NCBI RefSeq assembly: GCF_001886195.1
Contig: NZ_JXLB01000001.1
Location: forward strand, 62,001 to 126,000
Direction of reading: 5' to 3'
Origin: Enterococcus ratti
Lineage (GTDB): Bacteria > Bacillota > Bacilli > Lactobacillales > Enterococcaceae
DNA: 64,000 nt
A model generated the notes under the pieces. It searched no databases. It saw only the letters and a program-made list of their open reading frames with translations, and was not told where the DNA came from. Both the position numbers and the translations under genes were made by a program. Positions 29,160 to 40,599 of the stretch are shown here, piece by piece; positions within the stretch are counted from its first letter, which is position 1; each line of letters opens with the position of its first letter.

Positions 29160-32100
29160 ATGCCAAAACGCACAGACATCAAAAAAATCATGGTTATTGG
29201 TTCTGGACCGATTATTATTGGGCAAGCGGCAGAATTTGATTATGCAGGAACGCAAGCGTGCCTTGCGTTAAAAGAAGAAGGTTATGAAGTTGTCTTAGTC
29301 AATTCCAATCCTGCAACGATTATGACGGATAAAGAAATTGCTGATCAGGTATACATTGAGCCAATTACCTTGGAATTTGTTTCAAGAATTTTACGAAAAG
29401 AACGTCCGGATGCCCTATTGCCAACGCTGGGTGGTCAAACTGGGCTCAACATGGCAATGGAATTAGCAAAATCAGGTATCTTAGATGAATTAGAAATTAA
29501 ACTTTTAGGTACAAAATTATCTGCGATCGATCAAGCAGAAGATCGCGATTTATTTAAAAAGTTGATGAAAGAATTAAACCAACCAATCCCCGAATCTGAA
29601 ATCGTGAGTACAGTGGAAGAAGCTGTAGAATTTGCCAATAAAATTGGTTATCCAATCATCGTTCGACCGGCTTTCACGTTAGGCGGAACAGGTGGAGGCA
29701 TGTGTAAAAACGAAGAAGAATTACGACTAGTTGCTGAAAACGGACTAAGTTTATCTCCGGCTACTCAATGTTTAATTGAAAGAAGTATCGCAGGATTTAA
29801 AGAAATTGAATATGAAGTGATGAGAGATTCGGCAGACAATGCGATCGTCGTTTGCAACATGGAAAATTTTGACCCAGTTGGTATCCATACGGGTGATTCC
29901 ATTGTATTTGCTCCAAGTCAGACGCTGTCAGATTATGAGTACCAGATGCTACGTGATGCGTCATTAGCCATTATTCGTGCGTTGAAAATCGAAGGCGGTT
30001 GTAATGTTCAACTAGCTCTTGATCCGCATAGCTTTAAATATTACGTCATTGAAGTCAATCCGCGTGTTTCACGTTCTTCTGCTTTAGCAAGTAAAGCCAC
30101 CGGCTACCCGATTGCAAAATTAGCAGCCAAGATTGCTTTAGGACTGACCCTTGATGAGATGAAAAATCCAGTCACAGGAACTACTTACGCAGAATTTGAA
30201 CCGGCACTTGATTACGTGGTAGCGAAAATCCCTCGTTGGCCGTTTGATAAATTTGAAAATGGTCAACGAACGTTAGGTACGCAAATGAAAGCAACTGGGG
30301 AAGTGATGGCTATTGGCAGAAACATTGAAGAGTCACTTTTAAAAGCGATACGCTCTCTTGAAATCGGTACGCATCATTTAGAGCTGAAAAAACTAAAAGA
30401 ACTTGAAGATCGTTTGTTGATTCAAAAAGTATTTCGAGCACAAGATGATCGTTTATTCTCTTTAGCAGAAGCCATTCGTCGAGGGTATTCGATTAAAGAG
30501 ATTGCGGAGTTGACCAAGATTGATCTTTTCTTTTTGGATAAATTGCTTCACATCATTGAATTGGAAAATCAACTTATCCAACAACCTTATGATGAACGTT
30601 TATTATATACGGTAAAACAAAATGGTTTTACCGATCAAAAAATCGCCGAATTGTGGAAAACAAATGTACAGGAAATTAGACAATTACGAGAGAAATATGG
30701 AATTAAACCGGTCTATAAAATGGTAGATACTTGTGCTGCGGAATTTGAATCGCAGACGCCCTATTTTTATAGCACTTATGAGATGGAAAATGAAAGCAAA
30801 AAATCAGTGAAAAATTCGGTACTCGTTTTAGGTTCCGGTCCGATTAGGATTGGTCAAGGAGTAGAATTTGATTATGCTACGGTTCATTCAGTCAAAGCAA
30901 TTCAACAAGCTGGATATGAAGCCATTATCATGAACAGCAACCCAGAAACAGTTTCGACTGATTTTTCAATTTCTGATAAATTGTACTTTGAGCCACTTAC
31001 ATTTGAAGATGTAATGAATGTAATTGAGTTGGAACAGCCGATCGGTGTGATTGTCCAATTTGGCGGACAAACGGCGATTAATTTAGCGCAACCGCTCGCA
31101 AAAGCCGGCGTAAAAATTCTAGGAACCACGATTGAAGACTTAGATCGTGCGGAAAATCGTGATTTGTTTGAACAAGCATTAAAAAAACTTGAGATTTTGC
31201 AGCCACTAGGAGATACGGCCATAAGCAAAGAAGAAGCGGTTACGATTGCTTCAACAATTGGTTATCCTGTTTTAGTAAGACCAAGTTATGTTTTAGGTGG
31301 AAGAGCTATGGAAATCGTAGAAAATCAGCATGACCTTGAAGCCTATATGGAACACGCAGTTAAAGCTTCTCCAGAACATCCCGTACTGATCGACCGCTAT
31401 TTGCTTGGAAGTGAATGTGAAGTGGATGCCATTTGCGACGGAGAAACGGTCTTGATTCCTGGAATTATAGAACATGTTGAGCGGGCGGGAGTTCATTCAG
31501 GTGATTCTATGGCTGTTTATCCGCCACAAGATTTATCAAAAGAAATGAAACAAACGATCGAAGCGTATACCGTTTGTTTAGCTCGGGGATTAAACTGTGT
31601 GGGGATGATGAATATTCAATTTGTCATTCATGACAATCAAGTCTACGTGATTGAAGTTAATCCACGTGCCAGTCGTACCGTGCCATTTTTAAGCAAAGTT
31701 ACAGGCATTCCGATGGCTCAGGTTGCAACGAAAGTCATATTAGGAAAAACATTAAAAGAGTTAGGATTTAGAAATGGATTGTATCCAGAAACGGCCAATG
31801 TTCATGTGAAAGCACCTGTTTTCTCGTTTACCAAACTTCAAGAAGTAGATACCTATTTAGGTCCTGAAATGAAATCCACCGGTGAAGTCATGGGTGTGGA
31901 TCAAAATTTAGATAAAGCCCTGTATAAAGCTTTTGAAGCGTCTGGCCTTCGCCTGCCAGATTACGGCGCCGTTTTATTTACGATTGCAGATGAAACCAAA
32001 GAAGAAGCTTTAAAATTAGCCCAACGTTTTTCAGAAATCGGTTATAGTTTGTTAGCAACGAAACACACGGCTGCTTTTTTTGAAAAACATGGACTGGTTG

Positions 32101-32345
32101 TTACATCAGTCGCTAAAATTTCTGAAGATGCTACAAAAAAGAATGTATTAGAACTGATTCGTGAAAGAAAAACCCAAGTAGTCATTAACACCGTTGACAA
32201 AAATCGTGGTAATGCCTCAAAAGATGGTTTTATTATTCGACGCGAAGCAGTAGAACACGGGATTCCGCTATTTACTTCATTGGATACAGCAAATGCGATT
32301 ATCCGAGTAATGGAATCACGGGCATTTTCAACAAAAGCACTCTAA
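29160..32345 (+). CDS. carB: Carbamoyl-phosphate synthase large subunit
   Basis: Two homologous ATP-grasp halves, each opening with a Gly-rich block ([20 protein letters not shown] and [20 protein letters not shown]). Each has an ATP-grasp glycine loop ([12 protein letters not shown] and [13 protein letters not shown]) and EVNPR motifs ([12 protein letters not shown] and [10 protein letters not shown]). A C-terminal MGS-like allosteric domain begins near residue 935 and ends [16 protein letters not shown]. The length is 1061. It produces carbamoyl phosphate from bicarbonate, ammonia and two ATP. It is 3 nt after carA. Confidence 0.97.
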   Translation: MPKRTDIKKIMVIGSGPIIIGQAAEFDYAGTQACLALKEEGYEVVLVNSNPATIMTDKEIADQVYIEPITLEFVSRILRKERPDALLPTLGGQTGLNMAMELAKSGILDELEIKLLGTKLSAIDQAEDRDLFKKLMKELNQPIPESEIVSTVEEAVEFANKIGYPIIVRPAFTLGGTGGGMCKNEEELRLVAENGLSLSPATQCLIERSIAGFKEIEYEVMRDSADNAIVVCNMENFDPVGIHTGDSIVFAPSQTLSDYEYQMLRDASLAIIRALKIEGGCNVQLALDPHSFKYYVIEVNPRVSRSSALASKATGYPIAKLAAKIALGLTLDEMKNPVTGTTYAEFEPALDYVVAKIPRWPFDKFENGQRTLGTQMKATGEVMAIGRNIEESLLKAIRSLEIGTHHLELKKLKELEDRLLIQKVFRAQDDRLFSLAEAIRRGYSIKEIAELTKIDLFFLDKLLHIIELENQLIQQPYDERLLYTVKQNGFTDQKIAELWKTNVQEIRQLREKYGIKPVYKMVDTCAAEFESQTPYFYSTYEMENESKKSVKNSVLVLGSGPIRIGQGVEFDYATVHSVKAIQQAGYEAIIMNSNPETVSTDFSISDKLYFEPLTFEDVMNVIELEQPIGVIVQFGGQTAINLAQPLAKAGVKILGTTIEDLDRAENRDLFEQALKKLEILQPLGDTAISKEEAVTIASTIGYPVLVRPSYVLGGRAMEIVENQHDLEAYMEHAVKASPEHPVLIDRYLLGSECEVDAICDGETVLIPGIIEHVERAGVHSGDSMAVYPPQDLSKEMKQTIEAYTVCLARGLNCVGMMNIQFVIHDNQVYVIEVNPRASRTVPFLSKVTGIPMAQVATKVILGKTLKELGFRNGLYPETANVHVKAPVFSFTKLQEVDTYLGPEMKSTGEVMGVDQNLDKALYKAFEASGLRLPDYGAVLFTIADETKEEALKLAQRFSEIGYSLLATKHTAAFFEKHGLVVTSVAKISEDATKKNVLELIRERKTQVVINTVDKNRGNASKDGFIIRREAVEHGIPLFTSLDTANAIIRVMESRAFSTKAL

Positions 32346-32497
32346 AAGAAATTTCTTTTTCCTTTAAATCTTTTTAAACATCAAAGAAAAATAGGGTGAA
32401 TACTGTATTTACTTGCCATTTCGTTAACGTACACAGAATCATTTCGTTTCACATATTAAGTAAAAGTGTGTTAGAAGTTTTAAAGAGGTGAGTGGAC

Positions 32498-34907
<2,410 letters not shown>

Positions 34908-34909
34908 AA

Positions 34910-35545
34910 ATGAAATCTATCGAAAAAAAAATCGCTAATGATTTGCTAGCCATTAAAGCTGTTTTTTTAAGTCCAAAAAAACCATTTACTTGGGCAAGTG
35001 GTCTTGAAAGTCCAATTTATTGCGATAATCGGATGACTATGAGTTACCCAAAAGTAAGAAAAGGGATTGCGCAAGGTCTAGCGGATAGGATCAAACAAAC
35101 ATTTCCAGAGGTCGAAGTGATTGCTGGAACTGCTACTGCTGGAATTCCTCATGCGGCGTGGGTAGCAGAAATTTTAGATTTACCAATGGTGTATATTCGC
35201 AACAAAGCAAAAAATCATGGAAAAGGCAATCAAGTAGAAGGACATATAGTTGAAGGACAAAAAATGGTAGTGATTGAAGATTTGATTTCTACTGGGAAAA
35301 GTGTTTTAGAAGCCGTTGAAGCTGCTAAAAAAGAAGGAGCCGACGTTTTAGGAGTCTCAGCAATATTCACTTATGAGTTACCTGCTGGAAAAAAAAATTT
35401 TGAACGAGCAGCATTACCGCTTGTAACTTTAACAAATTATTCTGTACTGATCGAAACGGCTCTAGAAGAAAGTACTATTGATACAGCGGAACTAGAATTA
35501 CTAAAAAAGTGGAAAAAAGATCCCACAAACTGGCAAAAAAACTAA
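34910..35545 (+). CDS. pyrE: Orotate phosphoribosyltransferase
   Basis: Joins orotate to PRPP. The PRPP loop is [17 protein letters not shown], and the orotate-binding segment is [15 protein letters not shown]. The 211 residues start at ATG 34910. The ATG at 34895, within pyrF, lacks a ribosome site, while GGAG at 34897-34900 serves the later start. It is last in the operon. No strong intrinsic terminator follows directly; the next unit is the CRISPR leader. Confidence 0.96.
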   Translation: MKSIEKKIANDLLAIKAVFLSPKKPFTWASGLESPIYCDNRMTMSYPKVRKGIAQGLADRIKQTFPEVEVIAGTATAGIPHAAWVAEILDLPMVYIRNKAKNHGKGNQVEGHIVEGQKMVVIEDLISTGKSVLEAVEAAKKEGADVLGVSAIFTYELPAGKKNFERAALPLVTLTNYSVLIETALEESTIDTAELELLKKWKKDPTNWQKN

Positions 35546-35603
35546 GATATCTAAACTATTTTTTGAATTTAAATCAGAAAAATGTTTTTGTTACATTGAC
35601 ATA

Positions 35604-35720
35604 CGTGGTATACTTTTATTAAAACAACCTGTTTTAATAAAAAATGAAAGCATTCAAGACGAAAGTTTGCTATGGACGAGTAGCGTGAGAATAAACTCTC
35701 GCAGCAAATTTTTCTGCGAG
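35604..35720 (+). promoter_or_regulatory. Promoter and leader of the orphan CRISPR
   Basis: An extended -10 element (TGGTATACT, ending 35614) is followed by a perfect ATTAAAACA/TGTTTTAAT hairpin (35617-35637). The leader ends with a 7-bp hairpin, CTCGCAG (35698-35704) and CTGCGAG (35714-35720), that abuts the first repeat. A CTGCGAG leader end is close to the TACGAG and TTTGAG type ends described for type II-A arrays. The leader also contains GAAAGCATTCAAGAC (35646-35660), close to the complement of the repeat 3' half. Confidence 0.6.
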
Positions 35721-35806
35721 GTTTTAGAGCTATGCTGTTTTGAATGCTTCCAAAACTCCATAGGTAAACCGCTTGAACAAGTGTTTTAGAGCTAGTTGTT
35801 TTGAAT
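35721..35806 (+). CRISPR. Minimal type II-A CRISPR array (one spacer), no cas genes
   Basis: A full 36-nt repeat spans 35721-35756; it begins GTTTTAGAGCTATGCTG and ends TTCCAAAAC. It is nearly the same as the Cas9-type repeats of streptococci and enterococci. A 26-nt spacer follows (35757-35782), shorter than the usual 30. The second repeat (from 35783) begins GTTTTAGAGCTA, lacks one or two bases in the middle, keeps TTGTTTTGAAT and then diverges, as a terminal degenerate repeat would. No cas9, cas1, cas2 or csn2 and no clear tracrRNA lie in the window. Confidence 0.82.
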
Positions 35807-35827
35807 TTGCTATATCTTATTTTATTT

Positions 35828-35863
35828 TAGAAACTAGAAATTTTTTCTGGTTTCTATTTTTTT
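35828..35863 (+). terminator. Terminator after the CRISPR unit
   Basis: TAGAAACTAG (35828-35837) pairs with CTGGTTTCTA (35847-35856), followed by seven T residues. Together with the leader promoter it defines a transcript of about 240 nt. The rest of 35864-36085 shows no gene. Confidence 0.75.
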
Positions 35864-36085
35864 GTCAATGCTTCCACTATAGAAGATTGAAGTTTGTTGT
35901 ATAAGCGTGACATTTGCGAGACGAAGTTATTCAGTGATAGAATCAGCAGAAAAGTAATTTTTACTTTTTAGGGTTTCTACTATTATTTTATCCTTCAGAT
36001 TTTAGGAGATATAAAAAGAAATAAAACTCATTTGAAATTTATTTGATGAAAAACATTAAATTTTATAAAAACGCAGGAGGAGAAA

Positions 36086-36781
36086 ATGAAAAAGAACATG
36101 GCTGTTGAATGGGACTACTCTGGAGAAAAAGGTCCCGAACACTGGGAAGAACTATGCGATTGGTTTGCTCAGGCAGCAAAATTTAAATGGCAGTCGCCTA
36201 TTTCGCTACCTCACAATGAATCGCTAGAAAAACTGAACCAAACGATTACTTTTCACTACCAAAAACAACGATTTACAGATAAAGAGTTTAAAAATACGAT
36301 TCATTTAGTACCATATGATCAACTTAGTTACGTTGAGCTGGAAGGTCAAAAATATTATCTAACAGATATTCATTTTCATGTACCTGCTGAACACTTTATC
36401 AATGGCACACAAGAAGATATCGAATTTCACTTTGTGCATATGAATATGCACAAAGAAAACTTGGTTGTAGGTGTAATGTACCGGTTGACCCACCATAAAT
36501 GTTGGTTACATGATAGTAAAAATCATTGGAATTTAAAAAAACACGAACATTGGAGCAATCCCATTTTCTTTTTTCCAGAAAAAAGAAGTCATTACCACTA
36601 CATTGGTTCTTTAACTACACCACCGACTAGCGGACCCATCAAGTGGTTTGTGATGGATCAAGTTCATGAATTAAACAAAGACTTTTTGATTCCTTTTAAA
36701 GGACACTACGTCAAGCCAAATAATCGACCGTTGCAATCTTCAAAGGATCGGAAAATCTACTATCATGCGGGGGAAAATTAA
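36086..36781 (+). CDS. Alpha-type carbonic anhydrase, cytoplasmic
   Basis: Interconverts CO2 and bicarbonate. Zinc ligands fit the alpha-class pattern: two His in YLTDIHFHVPAEHFI and the third in IEFHFVHMNMHKE. The conserved GSLTTPPTSGPIKWFVM follows. The length of 231 is usual for bacterial alpha-CAs without the leader. There is no signal peptide, which is unusual because most bacterial alpha-CAs are exported. Bicarbonate is a substrate of the carbamoyl-phosphate synthase encoded just upstream, a possible functional link (inference). The stop overlaps the LysR start by 1 nt, so the two are co-transcribed. Confidence 0.9.
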   Translation: MKKNMAVEWDYSGEKGPEHWEELCDWFAQAAKFKWQSPISLPHNESLEKLNQTITFHYQKQRFTDKEFKNTIHLVPYDQLSYVELEGQKYYLTDIHFHVPAEHFINGTQEDIEFHFVHMNMHKENLVVGVMYRLTHHKCWLHDSKNHWNLKKHEHWSNPIFFFPEKRSHYHYIGSLTTPPTSGPIKWFVMDQVHELNKDFLIPFKGHYVKPNNRPLQSSKDRKIYYHAGEN

Positions 36782-37695
36782 TGAACTTTCAACAATTAAA
36801 ATACGTAGTCGCAGTGGCAAATAATGGAAGCTTTCGAGAAGCTTCTAAAAAACTTTATATCGCCCAATCTAGCCTTTCAGTCGGAATCAAAGAATTGGAA
36901 ACAGAACTTGGGATTACGTTATTTATTCGAACAAATCGCGGTGCTTATCTAACGAAAGAAGGAAAATCTTTTTTAAAAAAAGCCGAACGAATTCTCATTC
37001 AATTAGAGTCTTTAGAAAATTATTACCTGTCAAATGAAAAACGTGAGAGTTTTTCTGTCGCATCTCAGCATTATGATTTTCTTGGACCTTTAACTGCTAA
37101 ATTAATTACTTCGTTTAAAAAAGATATCAAACAATTTCGTATTCTTGAAACGACTACGGCAAATGTGATTGAAGAAGTGAAGAATCAACATAGCGATCTG
37201 GGGATTCTTTATATGAATGAGCATAATCGAGCAGCTATCAAAAGATATCTTGAACAAGGAGAGCTAGCAGCTCATTCACTAGGAGAATTTCAAACACATA
37301 TTTTTTTGCGTCAAGGCCATCCCTTAAGTGAAAGAAAGGAAGTTTGCAAAGAAGAATTGTTACTGTATCCGCAAGTAAGATTCACCCAAGATGGAAATAA
37401 TTTTCCTTATTTTTATGAAGATTTGATTGAAATTCCGGAACAAGAGACAGTTGTATATACTAGTGATCGTGGAACATTAATGAATATTGTGCTAGAAACA
37501 GATGCTTATGCTTCAGGCTCAGGAATAGTGATTGGCGAGCTTAAAGAGCATCTTTGTTTGATTCCATTAGCAAACAGCCCTAAAAACAAGTTGTATGTGA
37601 TTTATTCTTTGAAACAGACATTAAGTGAAATTGCTCAAAAGTTTATCGACCGTCTAAACAATTTAATAAAGCAGATGAATGAATTGAATAACTAA
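36781..37695 (+). CDS. LysR family transcriptional regulator
   Basis: The N-terminal winged helix reads FQQLKYVVAVANNGSFREAS, KKLYIAQSSLSVGIKELE and TELGITLFIRTNRGAYLT, the standard LTTR DNA-binding domain. The C-terminal periplasmic-binding-like effector domain spans residues 90-295. The length of 304 is typical. It is translationally coupled to the carbonic anhydrase, so it may respond to a related metabolite. Its effector domain is similar in style to CysB/CmbR-type sulfur regulators, and the next operon is a methionine-type importer; that link is speculative. Confidence 0.9.
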   Translation: MNFQQLKYVVAVANNGSFREASKKLYIAQSSLSVGIKELETELGITLFIRTNRGAYLTKEGKSFLKKAERILIQLESLENYYLSNEKRESFSVASQHYDFLGPLTAKLITSFKKDIKQFRILETTTANVIEEVKNQHSDLGILYMNEHNRAAIKRYLEQGELAAHSLGEFQTHIFLRQGHPLSERKEVCKEELLLYPQVRFTQDGNNFPYFYEDLIEIPEQETVVYTSDRGTLMNIVLETDAYASGSGIVIGELKEHLCLIPLANSPKNKLYVIYSLKQTLSEIAQKFIDRLNNLIKQMNELNN

Positions 37696-37743
37696 AATTA
37701 ATTGAAATCAGGCGTAAAAGCGTTGATTCTAAAAAATAAAAGC

Positions 37744-37782
37744 GGTATAAGAGTAGATTTTACTTTTATGCCACTCTTTTTT
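37744..37782 (+). terminator. Terminator of the carbonic anhydrase-LysR operon
   Basis: A 12-bp stem with two G:U pairs (37744-37755 with 37761-37772) followed by a T run. The following 37783-38097 is AT-rich with no gene. Confidence 0.7.
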
Positions 37783-38013
37783 ATAAGAAAACAAATACTC
37801 ACATAATTTAGATGATCTTTTTTAGTTAGAAAAAATTATAGTTTTTGAAGAAAGCAACTTTGAATAAGCAAGTTATATAAAAAGATCAAAAAACAAGCAA
37901 CTTGAGTTAAGAAAATAAAGAAAAATACTAATACAGTTAAAAAACAGATTAGAAACGATGGAATAAAGTTGATTTTTTATATATATTAAGAGAATATATA
38001 GATAATTAATGAT

Positions 38014-38029
38014 ATGAAATCAGTTTCAT
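38014..38029. promoter_or_regulatory. Palindrome upstream of the methionine-type ABC importer
   Basis: ATGAAA-TCAG-TTTCAT, a perfect 6-bp inverted repeat 69 bp before the ATPase start. It could be a regulator site (for example LysR-type), but no matching consensus is certain. No S-box or T-box is present in this leader. Confidence 0.35.
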
Positions 38030-38097
38030 TTAATATAAATAGCTATTAAATATTTAAACAGTTTTATAAGTTGTTTTATTTTGAATAGGAGGCTCTC

Positions 38098-38817
38098 ATG
38101 ATTGAATGGCTAGATGTAACCAAAGTGTATGGCAAAACGAAAGCATTGGAAGAAATTAGTTTTGCGATTGAACAAGGAGAAATCGTTGGAATTGTTGGAA
38201 AAAGTGGTTCTGGAAAATCCACATTGTTACGATTATTGAATTTAATGGAACAACCAAGCAGTGGAAAAATATTAGTGAATGGAATCGACGTTCAATCGCT
38301 CAGCAAAAAAGCAAAACGCCAGCAACAGCAAAAAATGGGAATGATTTTTCAAAACTATAATTTGTTAGAAAATTTACGTGTTTATGAAAATGTCGCCTTA
38401 CCATTGAAACTTCAAAGAAAAAAAGAGCCAGCAAAAATTAACCGCTTGCTGGAATTCGTCGACATGTCTCATAAAGCCTCCACTTATCCAGTAAAACTAT
38501 CTGGTGGAGAAAAACAGCGTGTATCGATTGCTCGAGCATTGAGTCGAAATCCGGAAATTTTATTGTGTGATGAAGCGACGAGTTCATTAGATGAAGAAAA
38601 TACAGAAAGCGTGATTCACTTATTGCAGAAAGTACATGAAGAATTTCAACCAACTATTTTCTTCGTTAGTCATGAACTCGAAACGGTGAAAAGATTGTGT
38701 AAAACAATTTTAGTTATGGAAAATGGCCGGTTGATTGGCAAGTTAATGAATAATCCACGAAAATATGAAGAAGAAAATCTGACGTATTTTGAAAAAATAA
38801 AAAGGAGTTTGGCATAA
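38098..38817 (+). CDS. metN: Methionine-type ABC importer, ATP-binding protein (MetN-like, short)
   Basis: Walker A is in GIVGKSGSGKSTLLRLL, the signature is KLSGGEKQRVSIARAL, Walker B is ILLCDEATSSLD, and the switch His is in FVSHELETV. The order ATPase-permease-NlpA lipoprotein is that of the MetNIQ (MUT) importers. The 239-residue length lacks the C-terminal NIL/ACT regulatory domain (about 100 residues) present in typical MetN, so substrate trans-inhibition is probably missing. The stop overlaps metI by 1 nt. The ligand (D/L-methionine or a related compound) is inferred. Confidence 0.87.
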   Translation: MIEWLDVTKVYGKTKALEEISFAIEQGEIVGIVGKSGSGKSTLLRLLNLMEQPSSGKILVNGIDVQSLSKKAKRQQQQKMGMIFQNYNLLENLRVYENVALPLKLQRKKEPAKINRLLEFVDMSHKASTYPVKLSGGEKQRVSIARALSRNPEILLCDEATSSLDEENTESVIHLLQKVHEEFQPTIFFVSHELETVKRLCKTILVMENGRLIGKLMNNPRKYEEENLTYFEKIKRSLA

Positions 38818-39488
38818 TGGTTCTTTCAAAAAATATGCTGGAATATTGGCCATCGCTACTAGTTAGCTTGAAAGAAACAGGGATAATGATGTCTATCTCA
38901 ATGAGCATGTGCTTATTAGGAGGCTTACCTTTAGGCTTAGGGTTGTTTTTAACGAATCCTAAAGTACGCAGGTGCTATCCTTGGATTTATTGGGGAATTA
39001 ATTTTTTGGTTACAGTGATTCGTTCATTTCCTTATTTATTGTTTGTTATCGCTTTAATTCCAGTGACTCGCTCTATTTTAGGAAAGGCATTTGGCCCAGT
39101 TCCGGCTTCATTTCCTTTAAGTATTATTGCGATTGCTATTTTTGCCCGCTTAGTAGAACAAGTTTTATTAGATGTCTCAAAAGAAACTTATTCGCTTGCT
39201 AATTCGTTAGGAACGACAAGATTGCAATATGTGCGGTACTTTTTACTAGTAGAAGCACGAAGCGGATTAGTTTTGGCATATACGACGACCGCGGTAAGCA
39301 TGGTCTCTTATTCTACAGTTATGGGAGTGATTGGAGGTGGCGGTATTGGTGATTTTGCTGTTCGTGTAGGCTATCAAAGATATGAGTACGGGATTATGTA
39401 TGTGGCAATAGTGATTATGATTGCATTGGTCTTTGTATTACAAATGCTTGGGAATTTCATTGCTCAAACACTTGATAAACGAAAATAG
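38817..39488 (+). CDS. metI: Methionine-type ABC importer permease (MetI-like)
   Basis: A 223-residue integral membrane protein with five predicted TM helices. The EAA-type coupling loop reads SLANSLGTTRLQYVRYFLLVEA. YSTVMGVIGGGGIGDFAVRVGYQRYE is the conserved C-terminal MetI segment. It is coupled to metN by a 1-nt overlap and is followed at 10 nt by the lipoprotein gene. Confidence 0.92.
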   Translation: MVLSKNMLEYWPSLLVSLKETGIMMSISMSMCLLGGLPLGLGLFLTNPKVRRCYPWIYWGINFLVTVIRSFPYLLFVIALIPVTRSILGKAFGPVPASFPLSIIAIAIFARLVEQVLLDVSKETYSLANSLGTTRLQYVRYFLLVEARSGLVLAYTTTAVSMVSYSTVMGVIGGGGIGDFAVRVGYQRYEYGIMYVAIVIMIALVFVLQMLGNFIAQTLDKRK

Positions 39489-39498
39489 GAGGAAAAAA

Positions 39499-40314
39499 AT
39501 GAAGAAATTTTATTTAATCGGTTTAGCTATAATGGCTACAATTGTTTTAACTGCTTGCGGAGGAGCCAATTCCGTAGAAAAAAATAAGAAAGAGATTAAA
39601 GTCGCCGTTCAATTAGAGTCATCAAAAGATATTTTAGAAATTGCAAAAAAAGAAATTGAAAAATCAGGGTATACTCTTAAAATCATGGAAGTAAGTGACA
39701 ACGTTGCGTACAATGATGCCGTACAACACGATGAAGCAGATGCAAATTTTGCCCAACATGAACCATTTATGGCGATGTTTAACAAAGAAAAAAAAGCTGA
39801 CTTAGTTGCGGTTCAACCAATTTACTTTTTTGCTGGCGGATTTTATTCAAAAGTATACAAACATGCAAATGATTTGCCTCAACATGCCAAAGTCGGCATC
39901 CCAAGCGATCCAACGAATGAAGGGCGAGCATTAGCAATTTTAAATAAAAATGGCGTGATTAAATTAAAAGCAGATGTCGGTTTCAATGGAACGCTTGCGG
40001 ATATTATTGAGAATCCTAAAAGTTTACAATTTGAACGAATTGACCTATTGAATTTAGTGAAAGCGTATGATGAAAAAGATATCGCCATGGTTTTTTGTTA
40101 TCCAGCATATTTAGAACCAGCAGGATTATCAACAAAAGATGCGATTTTATTAGAAGAGGAACCAGCAAGTGAACACTATGCGTTACAGCTGGTTACAAGA
40201 AAAGGAAATCAAAATAGCGAAAAAATTAAAGTGTTAAAAAAAGCAATGACTACTAAGGAAGTCGCCGACTTTATAAAAAGTAATTCAAAGGGAGCAAATA
40301 TTCCCGCTTTTTAA
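39499..40314 (+). CDS. metQ: MetQ/NlpA family substrate-binding lipoprotein
   Basis: A lipoprotein signal with lipobox LTAC precedes a mature protein that begins CGGANSVEK. The NlpA-family domain shows VQLESSKDILEIAKKEIEKS, VAYNDAVQHDEADANFAQHE and VGIPSDPTNEGRALAILNKN. The length is 271 with the ATG at 39499 after AGGAGG; an in-frame upstream ATG lies inside metI and is rejected. It should be processed by Lgt and LspA. The family binds methionine in most cases. Confidence 0.93.
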   Translation: MKKFYLIGLAIMATIVLTACGGANSVEKNKKEIKVAVQLESSKDILEIAKKEIEKSGYTLKIMEVSDNVAYNDAVQHDEADANFAQHEPFMAMFNKEKKADLVAVQPIYFFAGGFYSKVYKHANDLPQHAKVGIPSDPTNEGRALAILNKNGVIKLKADVGFNGTLADIIENPKSLQFERIDLLNLVKAYDEKDIAMVFCYPAYLEPAGLSTKDAILLEEEPASEHYALQLVTRKGNQNSEKIKVLKKAMTTKEVADFIKSNSKGANIPAF

Positions 40315-40369
40315 GCCGCCACTTTTTATAATTTAGTAGGTGTTAAAAAAGGTCATTTTTATGAGAAAG

Positions 40370-40408
40370 CCAAAAAGACAAGTCAACAACTATGACTTGT
40401 CTTTTTGG
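40370..40408 (+). terminator. Terminator of the metNIQ-like operon
   Basis: Perfect 16-bp arms (40370-40385 and 40393-40408; core AAAAAGACAAGTCA) with a T-rich 3' arm. It can act in both directions. Confidence 0.88.
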
Positions 40409-40529
40409 TTATTTTAAATATTTCCTATTTGACGGCAAGAAAGACATTTCAAAAAATAGGTAGCTGAATACTATTTTTTAATTTAGTTATGGTAAGTATA
40501 ATAAAACGATAATTATTATTATTAATTAT

Positions 40530-40558
40530 TTGACGACCAGTACTATTCATTGTATACT
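40530..40558 (+). promoter_or_regulatory. Promoter of the YusW-like gene
   Basis: TTGACG (40530-40535) and TATACT (40553-40558) with 17-bp spacing, 41 bp before the start codon. Confidence 0.65.
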
Positions 40559-40599
40559 AGTGTTTGTAACAAACATAAAAAAAGAAAGCAGGGTTACAT

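Noticed and set aside
32346-32497. Second pyr attenuator between carB and pyrK
   Set aside because: No PyrR consensus (AGTCC...GAGGCT) and no hairpin followed by T residues was found in the 150-bp gap.
35604-35720. tracrRNA gene inside the CRISPR leader
   Set aside because: Only a short anti-repeat-like piece is present; the bulge, the nexus and the 3' terminator hairpins expected of a tracrRNA do not follow it, and the array starts immediately after.
37783-38097. SAM riboswitch or Met T-box before the methionine-type importer
   Set aside because: The segment is too AT-rich and has no conserved S-box or T-box elements and no terminator before the ATPase gene.
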